Shown: positions 11,348-23,519, numbered from the stretch's first letter. The stretch is 64,000 nucleotides of DNA from Chalara sp. BL73 (GCA_918026815.1 CAKJVC010000016.1:110141-174140), one strand, 5' to 3'. The notes: generated from the letters alone by a model not told the origin. Made by a program: numbers and translations.

Positions 11348-12352
11348 CTATTTTACTATGGTATTGCTTGTAGAAACGTCCAACCCATCAACCTCAATGC
11401 CAAACTCACTTACCCTTGTCTTCGTCTTCCCAGCTACCTCACTGATCAAAGCAGCAACAGCCACCAAGCCCGCACCGACAAAGATCCCCCACTGCCCAAC
11501 CTCATACATTTTCTCCTCTTCCAGTATCCCTTTCCCATAATTCCTCAAAAGAAACATCTCATTAATTACCAATGTCGGTACGAACATCAACGGCGTCAGA
11601 GACAAGACAACTTTCCTTAGCTGCACAAATGCATTTTGGACGGATGAGAAGATCGGAAGGCGACCAGTCTGCTCATGTTCAATGCTGGTGATTGGTGGAT
11701 TGGTGTATACAAGTCTGGCTCGTTGAATTTGGCGTGGCTGGGAGGAGTTGATCGCAAAGAGACAGCTAATGGCCCCAAATACCAATGGCATCATAACCAG
11801 CCCAGCGACCCTCTCAACAATCAAGCCATAGAAATACCCAAAGACCGGCTCCGAAGTCGCGATATGCGCGTCTCCCGGATCTCTCAATTTCAGCTTCGGC
11901 GGATCATTGTCTGCCCAACAGCGCTCCGAATGCCAGTCTTCTCCTCCGCTCAGCTTGACGGCTTCCTTTGAACGGAGCAGCAGGACGTATATGCATATCG
12001 TAGCGGCGATGACCAGGGCGCCCCATATCCGGATAATCGGCCTTGCATTGCTACGCAGATTTTTCGTCCATTGAAGGAGAGGCAGTGCCAGGACTGAGGC
12101 AGTTGAGAGAACAGCCCACAGACCGAATATATCGAGGTTGATCACGTGGTTTGTTGGAAGCGCGATGATGAGAATAGCGTATATTGCCGCGGTGGAGGAG
12201 TATGTGAGCGAGAATGCGAATGCGCCTTTCACGAGCGGTGGAGGCGTGGGGTATAGGACGGAGATTATGATGGAGAGGTAGTATAAGTAGCGATGGAACG
12301 GAAGATAGGTGGGTGACAAAGGGTATACGCAGATATGGGTGGGTACGGACAT
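11348..12352 (-). CDS. Predicted multi-pass membrane protein, function unknown
   Basis: A single-exon frame of 334 residues. Five to seven hydrophobic segments are visible: about residues 24-36, 43-64, 72-90, 107-126, 172-200, 244-262 and 285-305. A charged loop (about 127-165) contains two Cys that may face outside. The C-terminal 25 residues are hydrophilic and rich in Thr, Ser and Glu. I do not recognise the family. Neither transporter motifs nor catalytic residues stand out. It converges with the MYND gene, with 170 bp between their ends. Confidence 0.6.
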   Translation of the reverse strand: MSVPTHICVYPLSPTYLPFHRYLYYLSIIISVLYPTPPPLVKGAFAFSLTYSSTAAIYAILIIALPTNHVINLDIFGLWAVLSTASVLALPLLQWTKNLRSNARPIIRIWGALVIAATICIYVLLLRSKEAVKLSGGEDWHSERCWADNDPPKLKLRDPGDAHIATSEPVFGYFYGLIVERVAGLVMMPLVFGAISCLFAINSSQPRQIQRARLVYTNPPITSIEHEQTGRLPIFSSVQNAFVQLRKVVLSLTPLMFVPTLVINEMFLLRNYGKGILEEEKMYEVGQWGIFVGAGLVAVAALISEVAGKTKTRVSEFGIEVDGLDVSTSNTIVK

Positions 12353-14425
12353 CGTTCGGGTGTGTTGCTCTCTTGAATCAATTAATAAGCAGAGACACGA
12401 AAAATACCCAAAATGTTTTGATCGAAGTATTTGATAGCTTTATAAAAACATTGATTGCCTGGCCTGCACCTGTTGTTCAGAAAGTTGCCTCCCGTTGCTG
12501 AGTTCTGCCTTGCTGGTGCCAAGAGGGCTGAATCTGATGGACGGGATGGCAAACCTCGGCAGCGAGTGGGTTGAGACGATCTAAGCATATGAAAGGCTTC
12601 TTAACAATAGTTATGATTGTCAAGGTGATATTTTTGGTGGCCGTAATAGATGGTGCTTCACGAACTTGCTCTCAATTATGCCCAAGAAAGTCACACGTCA
12701 TGATCGACTCTGCAGAATGGGTGTTGTGTGTGGTCTTGGCACATTTACTGGTCCCACTCTAGCCTTATCACAACCACTGGCTCAGCTCAAAATCATGTGC
12801 CTGTCAATGATTCTGAAGGATAAAAGGCGTCCAATGATCATGTCTTGGCTTCTAAAAAGGCTTTAAATCTCCGCGGTTCGAAAGCCACATCCTTTGAGTA
12901 GGGTAGATATAATGGCCCAGTATATGGCAGTCTTGAAAGCTGCGGAGATGCGTCACTCACTCACCGAGAATAGCTCATTTTTAGTGAAAGGTTAGATATT
13001 GTGGGTTCTACCACCTTGACAACCTCACGAGAAGCCCGCCCGTGCTTAGACAGCCTCAAGGTATGCTTATAGTAAAGACCTAGGCGGTAAGGAGCTGAAG
13101 TGGTTTCAATCGATATCACACATTTCGAGCAGAGACGTCCAAGAGAGAAACTTAAAAGTTTAGCCTACGTCCTCGCCCTTAGGTATATCATACATGCAGG
13201 CGTAGTCCTGAAAAAACCTTTCAAATTTGGATTGTACAGCACGTCTTTTCCATGTACTTTTCAGGATTTCCGCCCCTCCATCCCATTGCTCCTCGCCGTC
13301 CTCGCCCTTTGCACCATCGCCGCAGAGAAATCTGTAGATTTCTCTCGAATATAATTTCTTGTACCTGTGCCATCTCTCTATGCCTCGATATCCTTTTCAG
13401 TGTTGTTCATTTCCTGGCGAGACTTGTCATAACGTTTCCTTAGGCATCAGTTCGCTTGTTTTTATGATGGATACCGACACTAAGGCTGGCAAATGCCTCT
13501 TGCAATGCTGCCAAGATAATTTTGGCCTCCAGTTCGGTCTATGGACTCCATGTGGTTCCCCTATTCACCCTTTGTGGATTGAACGCCATCGTTGTCTTTC
13601 ATTGCGATCCACGGCGAAAAATGGAGAGACCTGGAACCAAGAGTTACGTCGCGAGCAGCTAGAACAACCCTGGAGAGGATGGTGATGAACGTTGTAGCAC
13701 ACTTCCTTGAGGACCAAGAATTTACTAACAGACGGGAATTGCAGATCCTGTAAGTTGGCGAGCTTAATTGAATGAAGTCCACTATCATGACGATAATATT
13801 TTTCGTCATAGTCTGCGGTGTGTCAGAGCCGTCATGAATAGACCGTAGTTTTGCAAGCAAGCTGTACCAACGGATATGGCAAGATCCTTTGCTATAACGC
13901 CGCCTCCCTTCAATTCATGAAATGCACTTCAACACCTGCGGTGTTTGATTTAGCTGAAGCTGCTACGCCAAATCTTGCAAACTTCTTCAGATCATCTCTA
14001 ATGATTTCGAGGCACTTTCTGTTACTATGAATCTGTCATCCGGCTTTCCAAATCCACTGGACGCTGCTTGATCCCCTTTTCGAATTCTTCCTGCACATTG
14101 GCTTTGATGCGCTTCATGATGAGTTGCAATTCTGGGCAGCGAAGGTTTCCTGGGCTTCTTGGTCCAAGCATAACATTATTTGAAAGATCTGCCTCACTTG
14201 CCACTGTCTTTCCTACTTAAGCAGCAACTGCACTAAACAGGCTTCGAGCTGTTATGCAAGCCTTCTCCTCTAGACTCAACGAAATCGCTTGTTGACCAAG
14301 GAGTTAACCGTTGCCTAGATACTGCATTTGCTGATATACTCAAGGTTCGGTTCTCAACCCTGATCTACAACAGAATACTGACGAGCTCCAGTTGGTTTCA
14401 ACAAAGGGCTATTGTTTCGTAAATT
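12353..14425. other. Gene-poor stretch of about 2 kb
   Basis: Contains only short overlapping frames on both strands that resemble no known family. It holds the promoter of the membrane-protein gene at the left edge. The rest may be decayed repeat DNA, but no terminal repeats or transposase motifs are visible to me. Confidence 0.4.
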
Positions 14426-15049
14426 TCAAGAGCCGTTTGCTGCCGTGCCATTCATCGACACGCCATTCAGTCCGGTTCCTGCCCTCTTGACCGGCGAAAT
14501 GAAAGGTAAAGGCTGTTCTTTCCCCGTCCTAGCTGGCATGGCAATGACTTTCGCAAAAGCTTCAGAGCTGGCCTCATGGTCCCGCATGCGCCGCTCATGC
14601 GCTTTTAGTCTCTCCTGATGCTTCCGAATTTCTTCCTGGTGCGCTCTCACTTCTTCCGTGTGCCTCAAGGCTTCTGCTCGGTAATACTGCTCCATTTCAT
14701 ATTCTTCCTGCGCAATTCTCTCTGCTTCTCTCTCGATTACAACCATCTCCTCTTGCATTTTGGCTCTTTCTTCGTCCATTCGTTCTTGTTCTTTTGCTCT
14801 TTCCTCGGCTTGCCGTTCGTATTCAAGCATCTGCGGAGTCCTTGTTCCCATGATAAGTCGACGAGGCTGCGACATCGTCGAAGATGTTGGGCTGGGCATT
14901 ATTATCTGCTTGAAATCTTTGCTCTGGTTCTCATACGGCGGGCTTGGTAGGGGTGCCGGCACAGTTGCTACGGAGGGTACTATCTCACGCGGTTTTGATT
15001 TAGAATTCGACCTGAACACTCGATCAAGCGGTATCCGTGACAGTGACAT
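14426..15049 (-). CDS. Coiled-coil protein, function unknown
   Basis: A frame of 207 residues. Residues 1-70 are Ser/Pro-rich and disordered. Residues about 73-162 form one long charged helix dominated by Glu, Arg and Gln, with heptad-like spacing (for example EYERQAEERAKEQERMDEER), so a coiled coil is likely. The C-terminal 35 residues are low-complexity. No catalytic motif is seen. It is isolated between gene-poor stretches, and the reading frame is clean on this strand. It could be a lineage-specific structural or scaffold protein. Confidence 0.45.
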   Translation of the reverse strand: MSLSRIPLDRVFRSNSKSKPREIVPSVATVPAPLPSPPYENQSKDFKQIIMPSPTSSTMSQPRRLIMGTRTPQMLEYERQAEERAKEQERMDEERAKMQEEMVVIEREAERIAQEEYEMEQYYRAEALRHTEEVRAHQEEIRKHQERLKAHERRMRDHEASSEAFAKVIAMPARTGKEQPLPFISPVKRAGTGLNGVSMNGTAANGS

Positions 15050-18020
15050 TGATTGATGGGCTCATACTTCTTATCTGGCAACTGTGGTAACATCGATGTC
15101 TCTGCACTCATTCTCGGAATCTGCGGGTCGTCACATATTAAGGTGCAAAGGACGTCCGTGAGCGACGACTAGTTGACTGAAAATAAAGTTCCTGTATGAA
15201 GTTCACAAGGATGTTTCTCGTTTGGAAGACTATCTTGATTGGTTTCTTGACATTTATTGGTCAGCCGAGGATGTGGGTATGGGGAAGTGAGACAACATGT
15301 GTATCATTTTGGTCTGACCCCACGCCGGAAATATTATTTTCCCGAGAGATTTTCTCTATGTTGAATTGCTTAGGCGAGATCTAGACACTGGGAAAAGGAG
15401 AAACTTTTGTACAATAGGCCATGGCAAAGACTCTCCCTTAGAGGCGTACTCATTGGCCCAACAATTGAGGGTGGTGAATTAAGAGTCTTGATACCTGGGC
15501 AATAAGTTGGTCTTCCTTCCCGCCACTGGCCGTTTCCACACTTTTTCATCCCAAGTCATATGTTGCAGGAGCCAATATTTCTGAGGAGGAATTGAAGGGT
15601 TAAGAAGTCATGATGCGTCTGAGCGCGAAACATGGTGGCGGTAACCCCTGAACAAATTCCAAACAATGGACGACTCGGCTTGTGAAGGAGATTTTATGGG
15701 TTTGATTGGACGGAGAACTGAAAATTCCAGAATGAGATAAGGTAACTTAGAGTTTAGAGAAAGCGTTGACACCTGCAGCTAAAGTGATTAAAAAGTTTAG
15801 TTGTACTTGGGGAAAGAATAGGCTCTGCTGACTAATGGGGCGGATCCCGGCTGACCGGAGGCAGCAAACCTAAATGAGACGGCACTATTCATCCATCTAC
15901 AGTCATTTCAACACTCCAAGAGATAGGGTAGAACCTGTGCTTTATAAAAAAATGGTGCAATAATTTTGTATTATGAGATCGCCAGTATACGTTCGTACAT
16001 TCATAGCATTATTACTGCTTGCTACCTGTTCTATTGCTAAGTTGACAGTGTGGCTAAAGAAGCACTGGGCTGGGCATGCCACGACTTTCAGGATGGTGAA
16101 ACAGTAGGAAAGAGAACATAGAAGCAAGGTTTCAGCCATTCCTATGAACCTCTAATTAATCTATCGAACTTGGACCTTTCTGTTGCTAAGAGATGAATAA
16201 TTCACTGAGGAAGGAACTTTCTCTACTCTACGCCGACTTGTTCAACATAAATGAGACGCCGGACTCTGTATGTCTAACGTTGGCCGATTTATCATGCCGC
16301 TGCACAAGAGAATTAAACATTATTTCCAAACCAAAAACGAGTCCGTCTCTGGGATACTGTTCTGAAGCATGGAGGATTGGATAGCAATGTAGCTGATACA
16401 GGTCTTTCTAGACGACAAAGACAACTCTCCTCTATCGTTCTATCTATCTACATATATATATGTGTGTATGTGTGTGTTTGTACTGTATGTAGAGCATATA
16501 TAAAGGCTAAGGGCTGCGTACACTGGCCAGATAAGCCGACCAGTAGTATATATATAGTGGCAGATGCAGATATGCAACGGAAAAAAAGGAAGGTCATAGA
16601 ATATACAATACTTGTGGCTTATCGCCTTGACGCACTCAAAGAGTTGACTTGGCGATATCAATTTTGGGTGGATGCGTGGTATAGATTCATGGAGGGATTC
16701 ATGAAGTTATCAGTTTTGATATTGTATAAGACCATTCTAAAGTGCACAAACTAGCCATATATTCGATATCACCCTGGCATGGTTAGGTTTATCATTAGAC
16801 ACAAACACCTGTCGTTCCCTTGCGCTCAATGTGGGCTGTTCAGCATACAGTAACGCCAGGTAAAGCCAGAACCGAGTAATGTTTCCTGACTTTCTACTAG
16901 TATCACGCATCACATCTTTTCTTAGTCTCATCAAGCACTCTTTTCGCGCAACCACAGCGAGCCAAAATTCTATATTGATTGTCACGAATCATGACAGCCT
17001 CAATTTCTGGTGGTTGAAAGTCCCTCGGCGTCTTACCCGATGTTTTCTAGAACTTGGCAAGAACCAGACACTATTTCAAAGTTAGAGATATTGTGTTCTA
17101 GGTTATACTGGAACTACTTCAAACAGCCACTCAAATATGGCCCGTTGTCTCAAGCAATGGGATTTCTTACAGACAGTACGAGTGGCCAAGGAATGGAGAA
17201 CCACGCACCGCATACGCCCATTAACTCACTGGTCAATGCTAACTATCTTTCATGCACCTATCTTGAAGGGTGCGCCTACAAAGCAGCACACACGCAATGC
17301 TTCTTAATGGATATAGGTTTAGGCTCTTGACATTCCCAATGACTTTGGAATCTGCAAGCTGTAAAACAGCATTTATTGTGCCAAGTCTTGCCAACGACTT
17401 TACTGTTGCATTTTGGATCTGCATTCCCGTGGTATAAATTTATTTCCATGTCTATGCATATCTCGTTGATCAAAAATCATGGTACACATCCTGCCCTCAG
17501 TTGAGGTATGTCACAGTGGTGTTGCTTCAACTAGAATTTTCTAGATAGAAATGAATGCATATAAAGGGTTTTCTGGTCACTTCCATGCCTATTTGCTTTA
17601 TAGGGCCTCGGGGAAGTTTCCTGAATTTTTGCTACTCGAAACTAGCTAAAAGATAGCTTGTACTGGTATGTTGCAGTGCAGAACTGGGCATCACAGGTCT
17701 TGGCCATCTATAAGGACTGAAAGCATGGAATGATATCAGAATAAGGCCCATTGTGCCTCACACATGTTGCCTAATGGGGAGAACTGCTCGATACTACACG
17801 AATTCTTGTTCCATGAGATAATGCCATCGTGATGTCTGATGTGATTGCAGGACAATTTAGAGACCTGTCTACGGTTATCGATGAGCTTCCAGAATTTGAC
17901 AGCTCATCCTCTGAGGGATATATAAGGCCATGGCCACCCCAAAATTTGTCCGTAAGTACAGAAGTCTCTACAACAGCCATTGGAAAATAACACTTTATTC
18001 AGCTTGTCACCAACGAACAT
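15050..18020. other. Gene-poor, AT-rich stretch
   Basis: Nearly 3 kb without a credible gene. Short frames occur on both strands but match nothing recognisable. A short TA/TG microsatellite lies at about 16450-16482. The composition is compatible with old repeat DNA damaged by RIP, but I could not define an element. Confidence 0.4.
16450..16482. repeat. TA/TG-rich microsatellite
   Basis: A short dinucleotide-rich run, first (at)n and then (gt)n-like, read directly from the sequence. It lies in gene-free DNA. Confidence 0.6.
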
Positions 18021-18021
18021 A

Positions 18022-20175
18022 ATGGATTCATCTTCTGATAGTGGCATAGAAAGATTCCTGAAACTTATGAAAAAGTTGAAGGATGGGGAAATGTAAGGAT
18101 TTACAGACCCAAAAATCGTCCCAAATCCATGAAACAGGCCCAGAGGTTACAAGGATGGATTACTGCCAATGGTAACTAATTATCTAGTTTACCTAATTTA
18201 CTATCACCTTAACATGTAAAGTACTGACCGCAACCATTTTTAGCAATGTAATGATGATCAGGACAGCGGTTATGACAGCATGGATGAGAGAGCAGAAGAC
18301 CTAAAGTTTGTTACACAGGAGAATATTCGGAAGGAGAGACATTTGCTCAAGCCTAGCACGATAAAGTCTGAGAGAAGTAGTGCCTTAGCTGATGAAGATG
18401 CGACGTTGGTCCATAACGTGAAACTCGTCTTTCTAAAGCACAACCCAGGACTCCCTCGCAACGGCCCTGTAGCAAATGTTCTTAGTAAAGATTTGAATAA
18501 CAGCAATTTTTAGAGAATCTCCCTATCTGTGGACAATGGCGATAGCCGAGATGACAGAAGATGATGAAGCTCTTTCACCTGACGTCAAGAGCGAGGACGG
18601 TACTGACGGTACTTGCCAAGAATAACCACGTCCAAAGAAGCCTCGAGGTGATTCGTCGGCTCGGAACCACGAAATAGTATGAAGCCTAGAAAAGGATCAG
18701 CAGCAAGATTGCCCTCAGTCGCGAAGACGGTTGTCACTCCAACTATCTTTCGCCTATCTCAAGCCAATCCTGTCGCCAAGGAGAATCTATTCCGTGGTGA
18801 AGATGTTGCCGCTCTAGATGTTCTTGATTGCTACGGTTTAGGCCAGTGAAGGCGATAGGATTACGGTGTCTAGGCATGTGGTGCCTTGGGGCGCATGGTA
18901 TTGATTTTTCAATACTACGGTGGTATATAGCATATTGTGGTATACTACAGAACACTACAAAGCATATTCACGTGACTTTTGAGGCTATAAACCTAATTAA
19001 ACCTTTGTAAAACCCTTGCAACACCCTTGTTTATCCCTCTGGGTAGCGCTTGGCAGTATGCCTAGTACGGTCGGTGGTATTTAAAACAGGCGCAGTATAC
19101 TGTAGAATACTATCGCCAACACTGGTTTAGGCAAGCCATCACAGAGGAACCGGCAGGTTGTATCCAGGCCCTGGAGGATTTCAAAAGACCAAAGAATCAC
19201 GAGAAGGCACATGAGTTTGAACCGTATATCCACCCCTGTGCCAATAACCTACAGGCGAAATCAACTCAATACAAGGCAGGTGATGACGTGCTTGTCAATG
19301 CTGAGTGAGAAGAGCCTCGACCAAGAAAAGATAGCTATAAATCCTGGACAGTAACGACAACTCCAACACAGAGCAAGTGCATGGCAGCGATTCCTTAATG
19401 TGGTATCTTATGCTTTGGATGCATTATTTATATTTGCGGTACATATGCGCATATATTATCGTTTATTCACGGGTATAATACAGTCTACACGATCACCAAG
19501 CCAATCAGTATCAAGCATGAGGGCAAAAGTATAACGCAGGCAAATCAATACCAACCCAGAGAGATCGATATTGCTGAAGATCGTTGTCACGAGAGGCGTG
19601 ATTTTTTCTACCTACGCTTCAAAAATACTTGGCTGGATCAGGAATACACGGGCAGTTTTGTTGATGTCTCTGATTTAGCTGCTAAAATTGAACATCGGAC
19701 CGACTCTTCCTCTTCAACAAAATCAACGTCTCATCCCTGATGCAACGAGGCCAATGAACAAGAGAAGTTAGAACGGACGATATTTCGAGAAATAAACGGC
19801 GCAATCACCTAAATTCGTCGCCATGGAGTTCATTACCGTCTTCGTGATTTCGTGTGTATCGCGCCTGCCAGCAAGAACGAACAACGATTGCCTCAAATCG
19901 GCCAGATCACTAGTATTAATTATATTCCACAGAACAAGGTGCGAAAATTCAAATTCGAACTCAATATATTGGAGAGATATAATGACAAGCTCCATGCATG
20001 GTCGGAGGAGGCAAGCTAGCTTGGTTAGATTCGCAGCGGATGTTAAAGCTAATTTGGAAAAAAATCCAAGCTAGAAAAGGGGGCCTCACTTGAGGCGCGA
20101 TGCCCAAAGACTTAAGTTCACTGATGAAAGCATTAAGCTTCCTCAAACCAGATTTCACGGGAAATGTACGGTACG
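18022..20175 (+). pseudogene. Decayed gene with a BAH-like segment (possibly a DNA methyltransferase relative)
   Basis: Long stretches look protein-like but are broken by in-frame stops and frame changes. At 18022 a start is followed by a Ser/Asp-rich head (MDSSSDSGIERFLKLMKKL), then charged, disordered segments up to about 18830. At about 19500-19740 a frame reads DRCHERRDFFYLRFKNTWLD and EYTGSFVDVSDLAAKIEHRT. At about 19810-20170 the segments HYRLRDFVCIAPASKN, QIGQITSINYIPQNKVR and ERYNDKLHAWSEEAS, then RRDAQRLKFTDESIKL and RFHGKC, resemble a BAH domain of the kind at the front of fungal cytosine methyltransferases. No catalytic methyltransferase motif is present. A transposase remnant follows at once, so the 3' part may have been lost there. 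The family assignment is tentative. Confidence 0.35.
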
Positions 20176-20284
20176 TGAGCCTACTTAGGCAGCCTTCTTT
20201 TACTTACACATTTTAAGCCTGGGATAGAAGATTGACTGGATGTTTATGTTAGGTCAGTCGATATACTCCCGGCGATGAAATACA

Positions 20285-20600
20285 ATTCAACCAGCGCAAA
20301 AGCTCTGATCCGAAGACATTCTGGGTATATGGCGGTGGTTTGCAGCCGGCATCGACGAATTAGATTTTACAAGCAATAGAATAGCTGTTTTACTCGCCTG
20401 ATTTGAATCCTAGTGAGAATTTCTGGGCTTTACTAAAAGCTGAAATTTGTCGATTGCACCTTGAGCTTGAACACGCTTCGGATGCAGATGCTACGTTACA
20501 AGCTTTAACTAGAGCAGCACAGGAAGCATGGCCTTCTATTAATGCAGGGATTTGGTATCGATTATCACTTGCTATGGAGAATCGCGCAAAAGCTGTATAA
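20285..20600 (+). mobile_element. Tc1/mariner-superfamily transposase remnant
   Basis: The frame ending at 20600 contains YSPDLNPSENFWALLK, the classic C-terminal motif of Tc1/mariner DDE transposases (SPDLNPIE-x-W), with about 50 family-like residues after it. About 60 bp upstream another frame reads a short segment like the transposase core (IWRWFAAGIDELDF). The middle of the enzyme is missing and the frames do not match, so the copy is internally deleted and inactive. I could not identify its terminal inverted repeats. Confidence 0.7.
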
Positions 20601-22532
20601 TCGAGGCAAAACGATAGCACACAAACCATTAATCTATTCTTCTCTTTTTCTTTGTTTGCGTTCAAAGAGCAGCATCGTGCGACTGGCTCAATAGGGTAAG
20701 GTAGATCTTGGCCTACAAGGGGGGCGCAGACTTTTTTGCACCCCACCGACGTTGGAAGCTTCACGATATGGCGCTCATCAGAAACGCACTCAAATGACCT
20801 TGTGGGAAGCTTTCCCAGGTTAGCCGCTACCGTATTTCCCTGAGCCAAGTAGCGGGAAGCAGGCGCATGAGTCAACGATCGGGAACCCTCCTTATCATTG
20901 GTGTCCTTGGCCTTGGCGCAAAAACATACAATCAGCTAGCTTGCACCCTAGAGTGTGCTTTGCAGAAGCAGTGTCAGATCGTCACAGCTTTGACTACCAA
21001 AATCCTCGCCCTAGGCTTGAGGAGGCACGCGGGCGGAACCTGGAGCGCATACAGCGCTCCATCACGATTGGCCAATGCCGCAGTCAATCCAACAAATTTA
21101 TGCTAGGAGGAGCTCTCAGACATATCCTACTCGGCCATTGTCAGATTTCCAAAGATTGCCCCGGACTAAACCCAGTAGTGAGGAATCACGTGGATTATTG
21201 GCTTCGGAAGCAGTTTTACCAAAGGTTGAGTTGATAAAAAGAGATTTTGCAGAGCTTGAAGATTATCATACGTTACATTTTCTGAAAAAAGACAATAGCA
21301 TATCACGGCCGTCGATTCAAATTGGTTGCATATCTAGGAATCAGGCCAAGAATTTGGGGGCCTAATACTAGTAATCGAGCCAGATGCTACACACAACTTG
21401 TCGTAGTTGCGAATGCTGGTAGACTTGGAGTGAAAGAGCAAGGCGGCCAGTGGCAGACTTCCCTTTGTTGGTTGGAATGGTTAGCATGCAGCTAGTGAAC
21501 ATAAGATGATAGTTTACTTGTCATCAATCCTATTTTAGCAGCAAGGCGATGCCATCAATCTTAAGGGACAAGACCTAGTCAAAACTTAAACCAACAACTA
21601 CTTTGTCTCCCCTTTTCCGTCTACGGCACAGTTTTCGCGGAATAACCTTGGAGAGATCTATCCAGCTGAAAGATCAGTGGGCTTTTGGCCTAGCCTACCA
21701 CGTGATACATTTACCGGATCCTTGTTTACTCCACCATGACCACCGCATTATGATGGTAGACCAAAAAGCTCGCTGTGCCTGTGCCTGAAATAGACCCTTA
21801 GCTGAAAAAAATGCCCAAGTCAGTTACCCCGTCTTATGCCGATCCTCAGACCGATTGAAATAAGCTTAAGCTGTTGCCGCCCAAACCGGGTTTACGATTG
21901 GCCGCACTTTGAAAATAAGCGAAGATCCAGAGCATCAACAACCAGGGGTTGTGAACAACAGTTATCCTTCCAAACGCTGCACCCACGTGTCTTTCAGCTG
22001 GAAAGCGACAGCGAACGGGGAGTGTGCAAGTTAATATTAGTGTTAGGTGAAATGAAGGGGTTAGATGCTTCCTACATGCCCAAATATTCCAGCTTTTTTA
22101 TGCTCGTTCATCTCCAGAAAGTTCTGTCGCAACCCCGATTAAAAAGTATATAATGTTATGAACGATATAAAAATTGGCCTTAATAAAAAAAATGATAATA
22201 AATGTACTACAGAGTCCTTAACAAAAAATAGCGCAATACCAAAATATTAAGAAATTGCTTAAAAGCAACGCTGCCAAGAATTTAGAGTAAGGCTACAATA
22301 TTTGGGCATGGACGAAATAATGCAAGGCGTTTTTTGGACCCTTGTTGATTATTTTCCCGGTGGCTTAAAGAAAAGAGCACGCATGAGAAGCTGCATGGAG
22401 GTGGAGATTGTGGATACGAAGGGGAGACAAATATAAGAATCTATGTGACATCCTCTCATACTGGCAGCGTTTGCTCTTGACTTCGTGTTCGTTATCCTGC
22501 TCAAGCTGTTGAACAAGTCACATCCCTTCATT
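20601..22532. other. Gene-poor stretch, AT-rich at its right end
   Basis: Several overlapping short frames at 20867-21365 are not recognisable and are probably chance or decayed DNA. From about 22145 to 22320 the sequence is strongly A/T-rich. The last 200 bp should hold the promoter of the cysteine-rich secreted protein gene. Confidence 0.4.
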
Positions 22533-23519
22533 ATGGTGTCCTCAACCTTTTTCCTCCTCGTTGGGGCACTTTCACCCCTCGCTGCCGCAAGTGATCTCGT
22601 TTTCGGGCGCGTGGCAAAGTCGGCCCTCCTTCCTCGAGACACGCCTTTCACTGCCAGGGCAATGGTAAAACGTACACAAGCTGAAATCGTCTACGCACGT
22701 ATCAACCGCGAGATCTTCCACGGCGTCGCCGAGGACGGCCTCAATAAGAGGCAGCTTTGCGGCTCAGGTTCTACTTGTACAGCTGCTTGTACGAGCTGTG
22801 GATCAGGATATATTTGGTGTGGTACCGAGACCGGCGGATCCTGCGATTGCTCCAATTCCTCGGGGTCTTGCTCGGGCTCAGGTAGTGGTGATAGTGGCAG
22901 TGGAAGCGGGGATATCTGTGGTTCGGGATTGACTTGCACGTCTGCCTGTTCAAACTGTGGTTCGGGATACAAGTGGTGCGGTACCGAGACCAGTGGAACA
23001 TGTGATTGCTCAGATTCCTCTGGTAGCTGCAGCGGAGGCAGTGGAGGAGGCGGAACCGGTGGCGGCAGTGGCGGGGATGACGGAACTATCTGCGGTTCTG
23101 GAAAGACCTGCTCAAGTGCATGCTCCGCCTGTGGTGGAAGTGTTACTTGGTGCGGCACCGAAACTTCTGGTGTCTGCGACTGCTCTGATGAACAAGGGTC
23201 TTGCAGCAGTAGTGGTGGATCAGGTGGTGGATCTGGCACAACTTCTCGTCGCGGTACTTCAACAGCAACTCAGGCACCACCCTCAACATCGAGACGCGCA
23301 ACCTCGCTCACTGCAGCTGGGTTTGATGACAGCACGTCCACATCACAAGATTCAGCGCAAAGCACCACAGCGACGAGGATATCAACCACCCGAACTCCCA
23401 CAACTACAGCAAACGGCTTTGTGGCGACACCCACATTCGGTGGATCTTCAGACGCAAAAGGGAGGGTTGAGGTAGCAGTCGGGGCTGTTATACTGGGTGT
23501 TGTGGCGCTTGGATTGTGA
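22533..23519 (+). CDS. Secreted, GPI-anchored cysteine-rich protein with three tandem repeats
   Basis: From the chosen start (MVSSTFFLLVGALSPLAAAS, a clear signal peptide) the protein has 328 residues. An in-frame ATG at 22485 would add 16 residues, but the inner Met gives the cleaner signal. A Lys-Arg site (LNKRQLCG) directly precedes the first repeat and looks like a Kex2 cleavage point. Three repeats of about 38 residues follow, each with eight Cys in the pattern C-x5-C-x3-C-x2-C-x6-C-x7-C-x-C-x6-C and a core like WCGTETSG-x-CDC. Gly/Ser-rich linkers separate them. A Thr/Ser-rich stalk, likely O-glycosylated, leads to a C-terminal hydrophobic segment (VAVGAVILGVVALGL) typical of GPI attachment. 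The even Cys count suggests four disulfides per repeat. It is a cell-wall or surface protein; an effector role is possible but not shown. Confidence 0.75.
   Translation: MVSSTFFLLVGALSPLAAASDLVFGRVAKSALLPRDTPFTARAMVKRTQAEIVYARINREIFHGVAEDGLNKRQLCGSGSTCTAACTSCGSGYIWCGTETGGSCDCSNSSGSCSGSGSGDSGSGSGDICGSGLTCTSACSNCGSGYKWCGTETSGTCDCSDSSGSCSGGSGGGGTGGGSGGDDGTICGSGKTCSSACSACGGSVTWCGTETSGVCDCSDEQGSCSSSGGSGGGSGTTSRRGTSTATQAPPSTSRRATSLTAAGFDDSTSTSQDSAQSTTATRISTTRTPTTTANGFVATPTFGGSSDAKGRVEVAVGAVILGVVALGL
22758..23204 (+). repeat. Three tandem eight-cysteine coding repeats
   Basis: Repeat units run from first to last Cys codon at about 22758-22871, 22917-23030 and 23091-23204. Each unit is 114 bp, and the units are separated by Gly/Ser-coding linkers of 45 and 60 bp. 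The equal spacing and shared WCGTET core show duplication within the gene. Confidence 0.85.

Noticed and set aside
20867..21365. Overlapping short frames in three phases on the + strand
   Set aside because: The frames overlap without a common reading and show no motif. Possibly decayed repeat DNA, but I cannot assign it.
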